In this document: positions 6,526-13,179 of the stretch, piece after piece
Layout: every line of letters starts with the position of its first letter
Numbering within the stretch: the first letter of the stretch is position 1
NCBI GenBank assembly: GCA_902495355.1
Contig: CABUWV010000025.1
Span: 1-13,872, forward strand
Direction: 5' to 3'
DNA from: an uncultured Collinsella sp.
Lineage (GTDB): Bacteria; Actinomycetota; Coriobacteriia; Coriobacteriales; Coriobacteriaceae
Length of the DNA stretch: 13,872 nucleotides
The notes under the pieces: generated by a model
The model's input: only the letters and a program-made list of their open reading frames with translations
Told to the model about the DNA's origin: nothing
The model's database searches: none
Translations under genes and position numbers: made by a program

Positions 6526-6716
6526 ACCGCGTCACCTCTCTTTTAAACGGGACTTTCAAGATAGCACCTCGATACCCGCCACCACAGCTCCTTCACGTTC
6601 GCCTGCCCTTCGGTCTAACGGATGGCACGGCGGGGAAAAATCAACTCGTCAAACGATTTAGCATTCGCTATTCCGGCTGCATCGCGCCGGCCATCATCAC
6701 ATAGAATCGAGCCTCC
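6526..6716. other. Divergent intergenic region between the small membrane protein and the TIM-barrel gene
   Basis: Only 191 bases, carrying the ribosome site of the minus-strand small gene at its left edge and a -10-like box at its right edge (6702-6707). An AT-richer stretch around 6640-6670 is visible. I saw no strong inverted repeat or further gene. Confidence 0.5.
6702..6707 (+). promoter_or_regulatory. -10-like box consistent with a leaderless transcript
   Basis: TAGAAT ends 9 bases before the ATG at 6717. Normal spacing from -10 to the start site would place transcription initiation within a few bases of the start codon. The interval (cgagcctcc) contains no ribosome-binding site. Leaderless mRNAs are common in actinobacteria. 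No clear -35 box is seen. Confidence 0.4.
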
Positions 6717-7808
6717 ATGGATACCCTCAACGATCTAAATGAGCGCGTCGACGCCTTCGTCGGCACCAGCTCCTTCGACACGCCTGCCGCGGCAAACGAC
6801 CAAGCTCCCATCGATGTGCCCGCCGAGGTTCACGAGGACATCGTCGCCTCGGTCGATTTCTCCGAGGTCGAGCTCGCAGACGAGTTCACCGAGCCCCAGG
6901 TAGCCGTGACCCCCAACGGACTGCTCCCCATGGAGCCGCTGCCCATCGACGGGCGTTTGCGCAAGGCGGCCCTCCGCATGCCCGACGAGATCGAGGAGGC
7001 CAGCGGCTTCACGCTCTTCGGCCGCCGCATCAAGTCGCTCATTTACACCACCGATGTCGCGGTTATCCGCAACTCCAACGCCGATGCCGTCTTTGCGGTC
7101 TACCCTTTCACGCCGCAGCCCGCCATTACGCAGGCACTGTTGACCGTCGCCGAGTGCCCGGTCTTTGTAGGCGTGGGCGGCGGAACTACGACCGGTAAGC
7201 GCTCCGTGCAGATGGCAGCCGTCTCCGAGATGCAGGGCGCGGCGGGCTGCGTGGTCAACTCCCCCGCCACTGCCGAGATGGTCGAGCACATCACCAACAT
7301 CGCCGACATCCCCGTCATCGCCACGGTCGTTCGCTGCGACGACGATGCCCACGCCAAGGTGCGCGCTGGAGCCAAGATTCTCAACATCGCCGCCGGCAAG
7401 AACACGCCCCAGGTCCTACGCGAGCTGCGCGAGCACTATCCCAACCTGCCGCTCATCGCGCCGGGCGGCAAGACGCCCGAGAGCATCCGTGAAACCATCG
7501 CCGCCGGCGCCAACGCCATCATCTGGACGCCGCCTTCGGCCCAGCAGCTACAGACCGACATGATGCAGCGTTATCGCAAGATGAAGGAAGACGCCACACC
7601 CGTCATCTCGCGCGACGATGTGCCCATTATCGACCAGGTCGCCGCCGCCGAGGTCAGCCAGGTCGAGAACATGAATCCCGACGTGCCGATTCCCGACGAA
7701 GTCATCGAGCGCGTCGCTTCGATCCACGAGCGCGTCGAGGAGCATCGCGCCAACCGCGGCCTTAAGCCGTCATTGCACGGCTTTTTCTTCCGCGGAAAGA
7801 AACGCTAG
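6717..7808 (+). CDS. Conserved TIM-barrel protein of unknown function (often labelled 'hydrolase')
   Basis: A 363-residue soluble protein. The first 80 residues or so are acidic and low in structure. From about residue 81 (LRKAALRMPDEIEEASGFTL) it closely resembles a clostridial/actinobacterial family of about 235 residues usually named 'hydrolase' without biochemical evidence. Family landmarks are FGRRIKSLIYTTDVA, VYPFTPQP, GVGGGTTTGKRS (152-163), VVNSPAT, ILNIAAGKNTP, IAPGGKTPESI and AIIWTPPS. The glycine-rich loops and repeating strand pattern suggest a phosphate-binding (beta/alpha)8 barrel like those of KDPG aldolase or NanE; that is inference. A roughly 65-residue C-terminal tail after the barrel is also extra. 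No ribosome site precedes ATG 6717, and a TAGAAT box just upstream suggests leaderless translation. A strong terminator follows at 7820-7857. Confidence 0.75.
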   Translation: MDTLNDLNERVDAFVGTSSFDTPAAANDQAPIDVPAEVHEDIVASVDFSEVELADEFTEPQVAVTPNGLLPMEPLPIDGRLRKAALRMPDEIEEASGFTLFGRRIKSLIYTTDVAVIRNSNADAVFAVYPFTPQPAITQALLTVAECPVFVGVGGGTTTGKRSVQMAAVSEMQGAAGCVVNSPATAEMVEHITNIADIPVIATVVRCDDDAHAKVRAGAKILNIAAGKNTPQVLRELREHYPNLPLIAPGGKTPESIRETIAAGANAIIWTPPSAQQLQTDMMQRYRKMKEDATPVISRDDVPIIDQVAAAEVSQVENMNPDVPIPDEVIERVASIHERVEEHRANRGLKPSLHGFFFRGKKR

Positions 7809-7819
7809 CAAAACATCTT

Positions 7820-7857
7820 GGCCCGCCCCACAAACGTGAGGCGGGCCGTTTTCGTTT
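7820..7857 (+). terminator. Rho-independent terminator between convergent genes
   Basis: ggcccgcc (7820-7827) pairs perfectly with ggcgggcc (7840-7847), followed by gttttcgttt. It ends the TIM-barrel gene 12 bases after its stop and could also serve degV from the other strand, where the stem is followed by aagatgtttt. Confidence 0.85.
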
Positions 7858-7888
7858 GAGCAATCACGCAGCGACGTGATGAGCCAAG

Positions 7889-8779
7889 TTAATCCACGCG
7901 CTTGTCGCCCATAAAGAAGAGCGCCACCGTACCAGGCCCGGTATGCGAGCCAATCAGAGTACCGATGTCATTGATCTCAATCTTGCCTTTAAGCTGCGGA
8001 ACCTGTTCCTCAATCAGCGCCGCGACTGCCTCGGCATCCTCGCGGCACGCCGAGTGCGACATGATGCACTTACCCGAATAATCCGCACCGTCCTGCACGT
8101 GTGCCATCATGGTCTTAGCCATCTCGGAAATCGCTCGCTTCTTAGTGCGAATTTTCTCACGTGGCGACAGCTTGCCATCGCAATCGACCGTCATAAGCGG
8201 GCAAATCTTAAGCGCCGTGCCAATGATCGCGCTCGCGGCCGAAATGCGACCGCCTCGTAGGTAGCTCGACAGATCGGTCGAGAAGAACCAGTGGTGCTGG
8301 TTGAGTTTGTGCTCCTCGATCCAGGCAGCCGTCTCGTCGAGTGAAGCCCCGCTATCGCGCACGTCGGCGGCATATTCCAGCAACAGGCCAAAGCCCGAAG
8401 ACGCCGCCAGCGAATCGATGACGCGCACCTTGCCGCCCTGGGGATAGCGATCCGCGAGCATCTGCGCCGCAACGCAGGCCGATCCATACGTGCCCGAAAT
8501 ACCCGACGACAACGCCAGGTGCAGCACGTCTTTACCCTCGGCAACAAACGGCTCCCAAAACTCCTCGTACTCACCCACGCTCACCTGAGACGTCTTGGGC
8601 ATGGTGCCCGCGGCAATCTGGGCAAAAAACTTGTCCGGCGTAATCGACTGATACAGATCGTCCGTATGGACAACATCGTCGATCTCGTAATGAAAACACA
8701 CGACAGGGATATTGCGCGACGCAAAGAACTCACGGGTTCGGTCGGCGGCGGATTCACAGGTCAGGACAAAATCACTCAT
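7889..8779 (-). CDS. DegV family fatty-acid-binding protein
   Basis: DegV/FakB proteins hold a fatty acid and present it to the kinase FakA for phosphorylation before phospholipid synthesis; cytoplasmic. The 296-residue product has the expected motifs: an N-terminal VLTCESAADR (usually TDSTADL-like), PKTSQVS (61-67), SSGISGTY (91-98), the DLSSYLRGGRIS stretch (169-180) and the C-terminal IGSHTGPGTVALFF (276-289). The TSQ threonine and SSG serine are the residues that usually contact the carboxylate. ATG 8779 is chosen because AAGGAG sits 7 bases upstream; the ATG at 8797 would place that site inside the gene. The kinase gene fakA is not in the window. It is divergent from fbp across a 320-base region, with a candidate promoter at 8808-8818. 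Confidence 0.93.
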   Translation of the reverse strand: MSDFVLTCESAADRTREFFASRNIPVVCFHYEIDDVVHTDDLYQSITPDKFFAQIAAGTMPKTSQVSVGEYEEFWEPFVAEGKDVLHLALSSGISGTYGSACVAAQMLADRYPQGGKVRVIDSLAASSGFGLLLEYAADVRDSGASLDETAAWIEEHKLNQHHWFFSTDLSSYLRGGRISAASAIIGTALKICPLMTVDCDGKLSPREKIRTKKRAISEMAKTMMAHVQDGADYSGKCIMSHSACREDAEAVAALIEEQVPQLKGKIEINDIGTLIGSHTGPGTVALFFMGDKRVD

Positions 8780-8807
8780 ATGAGGCTCCTTACTCATTGC
8801 TGCGCAA

Positions 8808-8818
8808 ATTATCGCACA
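8808..8818 (-). promoter_or_regulatory. Candidate extended -10 promoter element for degV
   Basis: Read on the minus strand this is TGTGCGATAAT, 29 bases before the degV start codon at 8779, with a TG-C-GATAAT extended -10 pattern. It is identical over 11 bases to the element before the MetRS-like gene (2925-2935). No convincing -35 box is visible at either place. Confidence 0.45.
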
Positions 8819-9099
8819 GTGAGCCTACATACGGTACATATGTCCACTATTTACCAAATCGAACCAAAAATAGTGAACATCTTTACCACCATCGTCTCCA
8901 CCGACCCGACGCATAAATATCTGAGAAAACACCCTCTGTCGTCTCCACCCGACCAACACATCTACCTTCACTAAATCGATTTACCAAACCGTTCAGCCGA
9001 CAATTCATCCGCTGGCGCAAAATCGAAACAAAAGCGGCGCATACTGGTAAACGTTTGACGCTGTTTATTAGTTTTACCAGCCCCATCGGAAGGTGTTTC
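8819..9099. promoter_or_regulatory. degV-fbp divergent regulatory region with repeated TTTACCA words
   Basis: An AT-richer non-coding stretch. TTTACCA occurs at 8850-8856, 8882-8888, 8980-8986 and 9073-9079, and inverted at 9045-9051. AAATCGA occurs at 8856-8862, 8973-8979 and 9020-9026. An inverted repeat pairs cactattt (8845-8852) with aaatagtg (8868-8875). A second pairs ctggtaaa (9044-9051) with tttaccag (9073-9080) just before the fbp ribosome site. A 15-base direct repeat, tcgtctccacc(c)gacc, occurs at 8892-8906 and 8939-8954. I see no credible gene here. Regulator binding sites or a leader structure for fbp are plausible. Confidence 0.5.
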
Positions 9100-11016
9100 A
9101 TGGTCGCATTCGATCGCAACCCGCAAGACTTTAAGTATCTGCGCCTGCTGTCGAGACAGTTCCCCACCGAACAATCCGCATTTACCGAAATTATCAACCT
9201 CTCGGCCATCCTCAACCTACCCAAGGGCACCGAGCATTTTATGAGCGACGTGCATGGTGAGTACGAAGCCTTTATGCACATCCTCAACAACTGCTCGGGC
9301 GTCGTGCGCGAACATGTCGACGAGATCTTTGGCGACACGCTCTCCTTTGACGAAAAGGGCGAGCTGTGTACGCTCATCTACTACCCGCGCGAGAAGATCG
9401 ACCTGGTCCGCAGCCGGCGCGAGGACTCGCCAACCTGGTACAAGACGATGCTTGACCAGCTCATCATGGTCGCTCGCTCACTTTCAAGCCGCTACACGCG
9501 CTCCAAGGTGCGTAAGGCCATCCCGCGCGACTACGCCTACATCATCGACGAGTTGTTGCACACGCACCCGGACGAGAACAACTATCGCGTGCGCTATCAC
9601 GAGCGCATCGTGGAGTCCATCCTAGAGACCGCCAGCGCCGACGACTTTATCGAGTCGCTCGCCTCGCTCATCAAGCGCCTGGCCGTCGACCACTTGCACC
9701 TGGTGGGCGACATCTTCGACCGCGGCGGCGGCGCGGCCAAAATTATGGACCGTCTGCTCACCTACCATTCACTCGACATCCAGTGGGGCAACCACGACCT
9801 GCTGTGGATGGGCGCTGCGGCCGGTGAGCCCGCCTGCATCGCCACGGTGTTGCGCAACAACCTACGCTACGACAACTACGAGATCCTGGAGAACGACTAC
9901 GGCATCTCGCTGCGTGAGCTTGTCGCCTTTGCCGATGCCACCTACACCGCCGGTGAGTCCATCACCCCGCTGATCAAGGCCATCAACGTGCTGCTCTTTA
10001 AGCTCGAGGGCCAGATTATCCAGCGCCACCCCGAGTTCGATATGACCGACCGCCTGTTACTCGACAAGATCGACCACGACACCGGCACGGTCACGCTCGC
10101 CGACGGCAGCGTGTGGCCGCTCACGACCAACGACTTCCCCACCGTCGACCCGGCGGACCCCTACACGCTCACGTCTCAGGAGCAGCACATCATCGACAAG
10201 CTCGTGTCCGAGTTTGTAACCGCCGATCACCTGCATCGCCATATCGATTTCCTCTACACCCACGGCTCGATGTACAAGGTCGCCAACGGCAACCTGCTCT
10301 TCCACGGCTGCGTTCCGCTCAACGAAGACGGCACCTTTAGCAGCATGAACTGCCTGGGCACCTGGCACGCTGGCCGCGATTATCTCGATTTTTGCGACCA
10401 CATCGCCCGCCGCGCGTGGCGCGTGGGCGACCGCGATGCCCTCGACTGGATGTGGTACCTGTGGATTGGCTTCAATTCACCCGCCAGCGGACGCCTGGTG
10501 CGTACCTTTGAGCGCGCCTATATCGCCGATAAGAGCACCTGGGTCGAGCCGATGGACCCGTACTTTACGCTTACCAAGTCGCCCTCGGTCTGCGATGATA
10601 TCATGCGCGAGTTTGGCGTCGCGCCCATGGCATGCTCGCCGACCGGCCACATCATCAACGGCCACACGCCCGTTAAAACCACCAAGGGCGAGCAGCCCAT
10701 CCGCGCCGAGGGCAAGCTGCTGGTCATCGATGGCGGCTTCTGCCGCGCTTACCATCCCAAGACGGGCATCGCCGGCTATACGCTCATCTCGAGCTCGCGC
10801 GGCTGCCGCCTCAAGTCGCACCGGGCCTTTACGACGGTTGCCGAGGCACTCACGCGCAACGTGGACATCGAAAGCGAGACCAACCGTTTTGACCAAGCAG
10901 ACCGTCGCCGCATGGTGAGCGACACCGATACTGGCGCCAAGATTCGCAGCCAGATCCAGGATCTGCGCCAGCTGCTCGATGCATATAGAAACGGTGCTAT
11001 CGAAGAGCGCGTCTAG
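9100..11016 (+). CDS. fbp: Fructose-1,6-bisphosphatase, class III
   Basis: Hydrolyses fructose 1,6-bisphosphate to fructose 6-phosphate, the committed gluconeogenic step; cytoplasmic, metal-dependent (manganese in the Bacillus enzyme). The 638-residue product carries the calcineurin-like metallophosphoesterase signature within the class III family: SDVHGEYEAF (49-58), GDIFDRGG (203-210), WGNHDLLWMG (229-238) and NGHTPVKT (520-527). D50, H52, D204, N231, H232 and H522 are the expected metal or phosphate ligands. Its length is close to that of the B. subtilis enzyme (about 670). ATG 9100 is chosen because GGAAGGTG lies just upstream; a TTG at 9055 would add 15 residues and has no such site. gtrA-like genes follow on the same strand 78 bases downstream with no clear terminator between. 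The inverted repeat at 9044-9080 lies in its leader. Confidence 0.96.
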   Translation: MVAFDRNPQDFKYLRLLSRQFPTEQSAFTEIINLSAILNLPKGTEHFMSDVHGEYEAFMHILNNCSGVVREHVDEIFGDTLSFDEKGELCTLIYYPREKIDLVRSRREDSPTWYKTMLDQLIMVARSLSSRYTRSKVRKAIPRDYAYIIDELLHTHPDENNYRVRYHERIVESILETASADDFIESLASLIKRLAVDHLHLVGDIFDRGGGAAKIMDRLLTYHSLDIQWGNHDLLWMGAAAGEPACIATVLRNNLRYDNYEILENDYGISLRELVAFADATYTAGESITPLIKAINVLLFKLEGQIIQRHPEFDMTDRLLLDKIDHDTGTVTLADGSVWPLTTNDFPTVDPADPYTLTSQEQHIIDKLVSEFVTADHLHRHIDFLYTHGSMYKVANGNLLFHGCVPLNEDGTFSSMNCLGTWHAGRDYLDFCDHIARRAWRVGDRDALDWMWYLWIGFNSPASGRLVRTFERAYIADKSTWVEPMDPYFTLTKSPSVCDDIMREFGVAPMACSPTGHIINGHTPVKTTKGEQPIRAEGKLLVIDGGFCRAYHPKTGIAGYTLISSSRGCRLKSHRAFTTVAEALTRNVDIESETNRFDQADRRRMVSDTDTGAKIRSQIQDLRQLLDAYRNGAIEERV

Positions 11017-11094
11017 CCCCACCCGCGGGGATTGGCTAAACTTGCTGAGTTTGTCATCCCCACGGCGTCCCCGCGCCACCCTAAGGCAGGTACC

Positions 11095-11490
11095 ATGCAA
11101 AAGCTCCTTGCGCAGATCATGAAATTTGGCGTCGTCGGTGTCATTGCCACGGTTATCGACTTTGGCATTATGAATCTGCTCCACTACGGTCTGGGCCTCA
11201 ACATCCTAATCGCCAACACCAGCGGCTTTATCATCTCACTCATCTTTAACTACCTCGCAAGCATGAAGTACGTGTTTGCGCACAAGGAAGGCATGAGCCG
11301 CCGCCGCGAGTTCATCATCTTTGTCGTGCTGTCCGTGATCGGTTTGGTGCTCAACGACGGCATCGTGCTGGCGCTCAACGCCGGCCTGGGACTCGAGGCC
11401 AATATCGCCAAGATCTGCGCCACCGCGCTTGTCATGGTCTACAACTTTGTGACCCGAAAAATCTTCCTGGAGGGCGACGAGACCAAGTAG
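11095..11490 (+). CDS. GtrA-family membrane protein (first tandem copy)
   Basis: A 131-residue protein with four predicted membrane segments. GtrA proteins are thought to move or help move polyprenyl-phosphate-linked sugars across the membrane for glycosylation of surface polymers. The opening KFGVVGVIATVIDFGIMNLL and the central FNYLASMKYVFAHKEG, plus the final YNFVTRKIFLE, match the family pattern. ATG 11095 is preceded by AAGGCAGG at about 4 bases spacing; a TTG at 11032 is an inferior choice. No glycosyltransferase lies next to it, which is unusual, and the upstream neighbour is fbp. It is a clear paralogue of the next gene: both share SMKYVF-x-H-x-EGMSR-x-REF-x-IF followed by LSVIGL-x-LND. 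The family is confident; the sugar carried is unknown. Confidence 0.88.
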   Translation: MQKLLAQIMKFGVVGVIATVIDFGIMNLLHYGLGLNILIANTSGFIISLIFNYLASMKYVFAHKEGMSRRREFIIFVVLSVIGLVLNDGIVLALNAGLGLEANIAKICATALVMVYNFVTRKIFLEGDETK

Positions 11491-11511
11491 CTCGAAACCC
11501 CTGCAGCATTA

Positions 11512-11561
11512 CGGCGCCCACGGACGACGTGCACTCAGCGCAGTATCGTCCGTGGGTGCCG
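11512..11561 (+). terminator. Strong intergenic hairpin between the two gtrA-like genes
   Basis: cggcgcccacggacga (11512-11527) pairs with tcgtccgtgggtgccg (11546-11561) over 16 base pairs, one of them G-T, around an 18-base loop. Only a weak T-run follows (ctcgtttac), so termination may be partial. It separates the tandem gtrA copies, and the second copy may have its own promoter in the following 150 AT-richer bases. Confidence 0.5.
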
Positions 11562-11709
11562 CTCGTTTACGGGCAAATTTTCAACGTTTGCGGATTAGCT
11601 CTTGAAAATTTGGCGAGTTCATATAGTTCTTGGCAAAGACCTTACGTTTCCCTTGTAAAAGCTCTAAAGTATCCTCTGCTCGATTCATCAACGCATTGGA
11701 TGTGATTAC

Positions 11710-12117
11710 GTGCGCAAGGCGCTGGCACAACCTCATACCAAGCAGTTCCTCAAGTTTGCTGTCGTGGGTCTTATCTCCTTTGGCATCGACTGGGGCATGC
11801 TCATTGCGCTCGTCGAGCTGTTCCACCTCGACTTTTTGATGAGCACCACGGTTTCGTTTATCACGTCCGTCGTGGTCAACTACTGGCTCAGCATGAAGTA
11901 CGTGTTCGACCACCGCGAAGGCATGAGCCGCAAGCGCGAGTTCACGATCTTCACCATCCTGTCGGTGATCGGCCTGGGCCTCAACGACCTGTATATGTTT
12001 GTGGGCGTCACGTTTTTGAGCATCGGCTACCAAGCCATGAAGGCCATCGCCACGTTCCTTGTCACCTGGTACAACTACTTCAGCCGTCGCTTCTTCCTCG
12101 AGGGCGCACGGTCGTAG
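11710..12117 (+). CDS. GtrA-family membrane protein (second tandem copy)
   Basis: A 135-residue four-helix membrane protein of the GtrA family, thought to act in transfer of lipid-linked sugars across the membrane. Landmarks are FLKFAVVGLISFGIDWG at the N-terminus, VNYWLSMKYVFDHREGMSRK in the middle and YNYFSRRFFLEGA at the end. GTG 11710 is the only plausible start: it gives an N-terminus aligning with the first copy (RKALAQ versus QKLLAQ), and an ATG at 11699 is out of frame. No good ribosome site is seen. The preceding 219 bases hold a strong hairpin and an AT-richer stretch with a TATCCT box at 11670-11675. The two copies are diverged enough (roughly two-fifths identical by eye) that this is not a recent duplication. 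A perfect terminator follows. Confidence 0.87.
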   Translation: MRKALAQPHTKQFLKFAVVGLISFGIDWGMLIALVELFHLDFLMSTTVSFITSVVVNYWLSMKYVFDHREGMSRKREFTIFTILSVIGLGLNDLYMFVGVTFLSIGYQAMKAIATFLVTWYNYFSRRFFLEGARS

Positions 12118-12143
12118 TCGATTCACTATTTGCTTGAATGTAT

Positions 12144-12180
12144 AACCGGTTGGAATTCCCGTTCCAACCGGTTTTTTGTT
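12144..12180 (+). terminator. Rho-independent terminator of the gtrA-like genes
   Basis: aaccggttggaa (12144-12155) and ttccaaccggtt (12162-12173) form a perfect 12-bp stem with a 6-base loop, running into ttttttgtt. It lies 26 bases after the second gtrA-like stop. Confidence 0.92.
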
Positions 12181-12216
12181 TGCAGAGAGACCCGGCGACC
12201 CAGTCCCATTCGCATG

Positions 12217-12254
12217 AAAAACGGGCGGTCCGGATGTTGGCCCGAACCGCCCGT
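12217..12254 (-). terminator. Rho-independent terminator of the DUF4430 surface operon
   Basis: acgggcggt-c-cgg (12221-12233) pairs with ccg-a-accgcccgt (12242-12254) with one mismatch. On the minus strand the stem is followed by a run of five T (12217-12221). It lies 22 bases beyond the stop codon of the DUF4430 gene and faces the plus-strand terminator. Confidence 0.88.
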
Positions 12255-12276
12255 CTGGCGCGCTATGTCGAGGCCT

Positions 12277-13179
12277 CTAGCCCGTTACGTAATACCAAAC
12301 GACGTTGTCGTCATTGGAGAGAACGTAGTTACTGCAGGCCGTCATGGGCGTTGTGCCGTTGACGGAGTACATCCAGCCGCTCGTGCCGCCGTACTGTTTC
12401 TCGGCCAAACCACCAATCGCGGAAACATACGTGCCGTACGACGAGCCGTGTGCGTTGACAGAAAGGCCTAGCGCGCACAGGGCATCGTAAACGGTGGCGC
12501 CTTCGTTAAAGGTAAAGGTGCCGCCAGAGGACACAGGATTGCCCACAGCGCTCGATGTGACCGAAACCGTCACCGTAACGTAGCTGGACTCCTGTGAGCC
12601 GCTTTGGCTGCCCGAGGAGGCGTTTCCACCATTAGAGGACGAGGCTCCATCAGACGACTGGCCACCGCCCGAAGAAGCACCGCCAGACGCATTGGAAGTA
12701 TCACCGGCTCCCGTATTTTGGGCAGCGGATTTATCGCCAGACTTCTTGCCGCCCCGGTCCTCGGACTTCTTGCTATCCGAGTTTTTGTCCGATTCCTTGT
12801 TTGAAGACTCGGAATCGTCCTTGGCGTCGTTCGAACCCTTGGGCTCGTCTTTTGCATCATTCGAAGATTTGGAATCCTTGGAACTGGCCTCGCCCGAAGC
12901 GGCAGACGAGCCAGACCCCTTGGTGTCCTTGGCGACGACGCTCTCCCCCGTCACGGTCTGAACGATCCAGTCAATGGACCAGGCGCCGCTCTCGGAAGGA
13001 TGGACGAAGCCCAGCGAGACGACGATCAGAATGGTGTACGCGGCAGCAAGAACGCCAAGGAGCGCCTTGCGACGAGAGGCGGACGCCGCCGAAGCGGCGC
13101 CCTGTTGCTTTGGATCATCGAGCTGGATAAACGAGGAGTCGGGCTGTTGCCCGCTGGTCTCCTTGGGCTTATCGGGCAT
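12277..13179 (-). CDS. Membrane-anchored DUF4430 (transcobalamin C-terminal-like) domain protein
   Basis: A 300-residue surface protein. Residues 1-38 are polar and cytoplasmic, ending in SRRKAL. One membrane segment spans 39-59. A long, disordered S/G/D/K/N-rich linker covers about 83-199. A C-terminal DUF4430 domain covers about 200-298, recognised by EGATVYDALCALGL (227-240), the SGWMYSVNG signature (267-275) and the closing NVVWYYV. DUF4430 resembles the beta domain of transcobalamin and intrinsic factor, so ligand binding outside the cell is plausible but unproven. ATG 13179 is chosen because GGGTGA lies 5 bases upstream; GTG at 13188 has no properly spaced site. It overlaps the stop of the InlB-repeat gene by 11 bases, so the two are probably translationally coupled. 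Confidence 0.85.
   Translation of the reverse strand: MPDKPKETSGQQPDSSFIQLDDPKQQGAASAASASRRKALLGVLAAAYTILIVVSLGFVHPSESGAWSIDWIVQTVTGESVVAKDTKGSGSSAASGEASSKDSKSSNDAKDEPKGSNDAKDDSESSNKESDKNSDSKKSEDRGGKKSGDKSAAQNTGAGDTSNASGGASSGGGQSSDGASSSNGGNASSGSQSGSQESSYVTVTVSVTSSAVGNPVSSGGTFTFNEGATVYDALCALGLSVNAHGSSYGTYVSAIGGLAEKQYGGTSGWMYSVNGTTPMTACSNYVLSNDDNVVWYYVTG

Noticed and set aside
8883..9377. Minus-strand 164-codon frame over the fbp start and leader
   Set aside because: It overlaps the confident fbp N-terminus in antisense and has a serine/arginine-rich composition with no domain.
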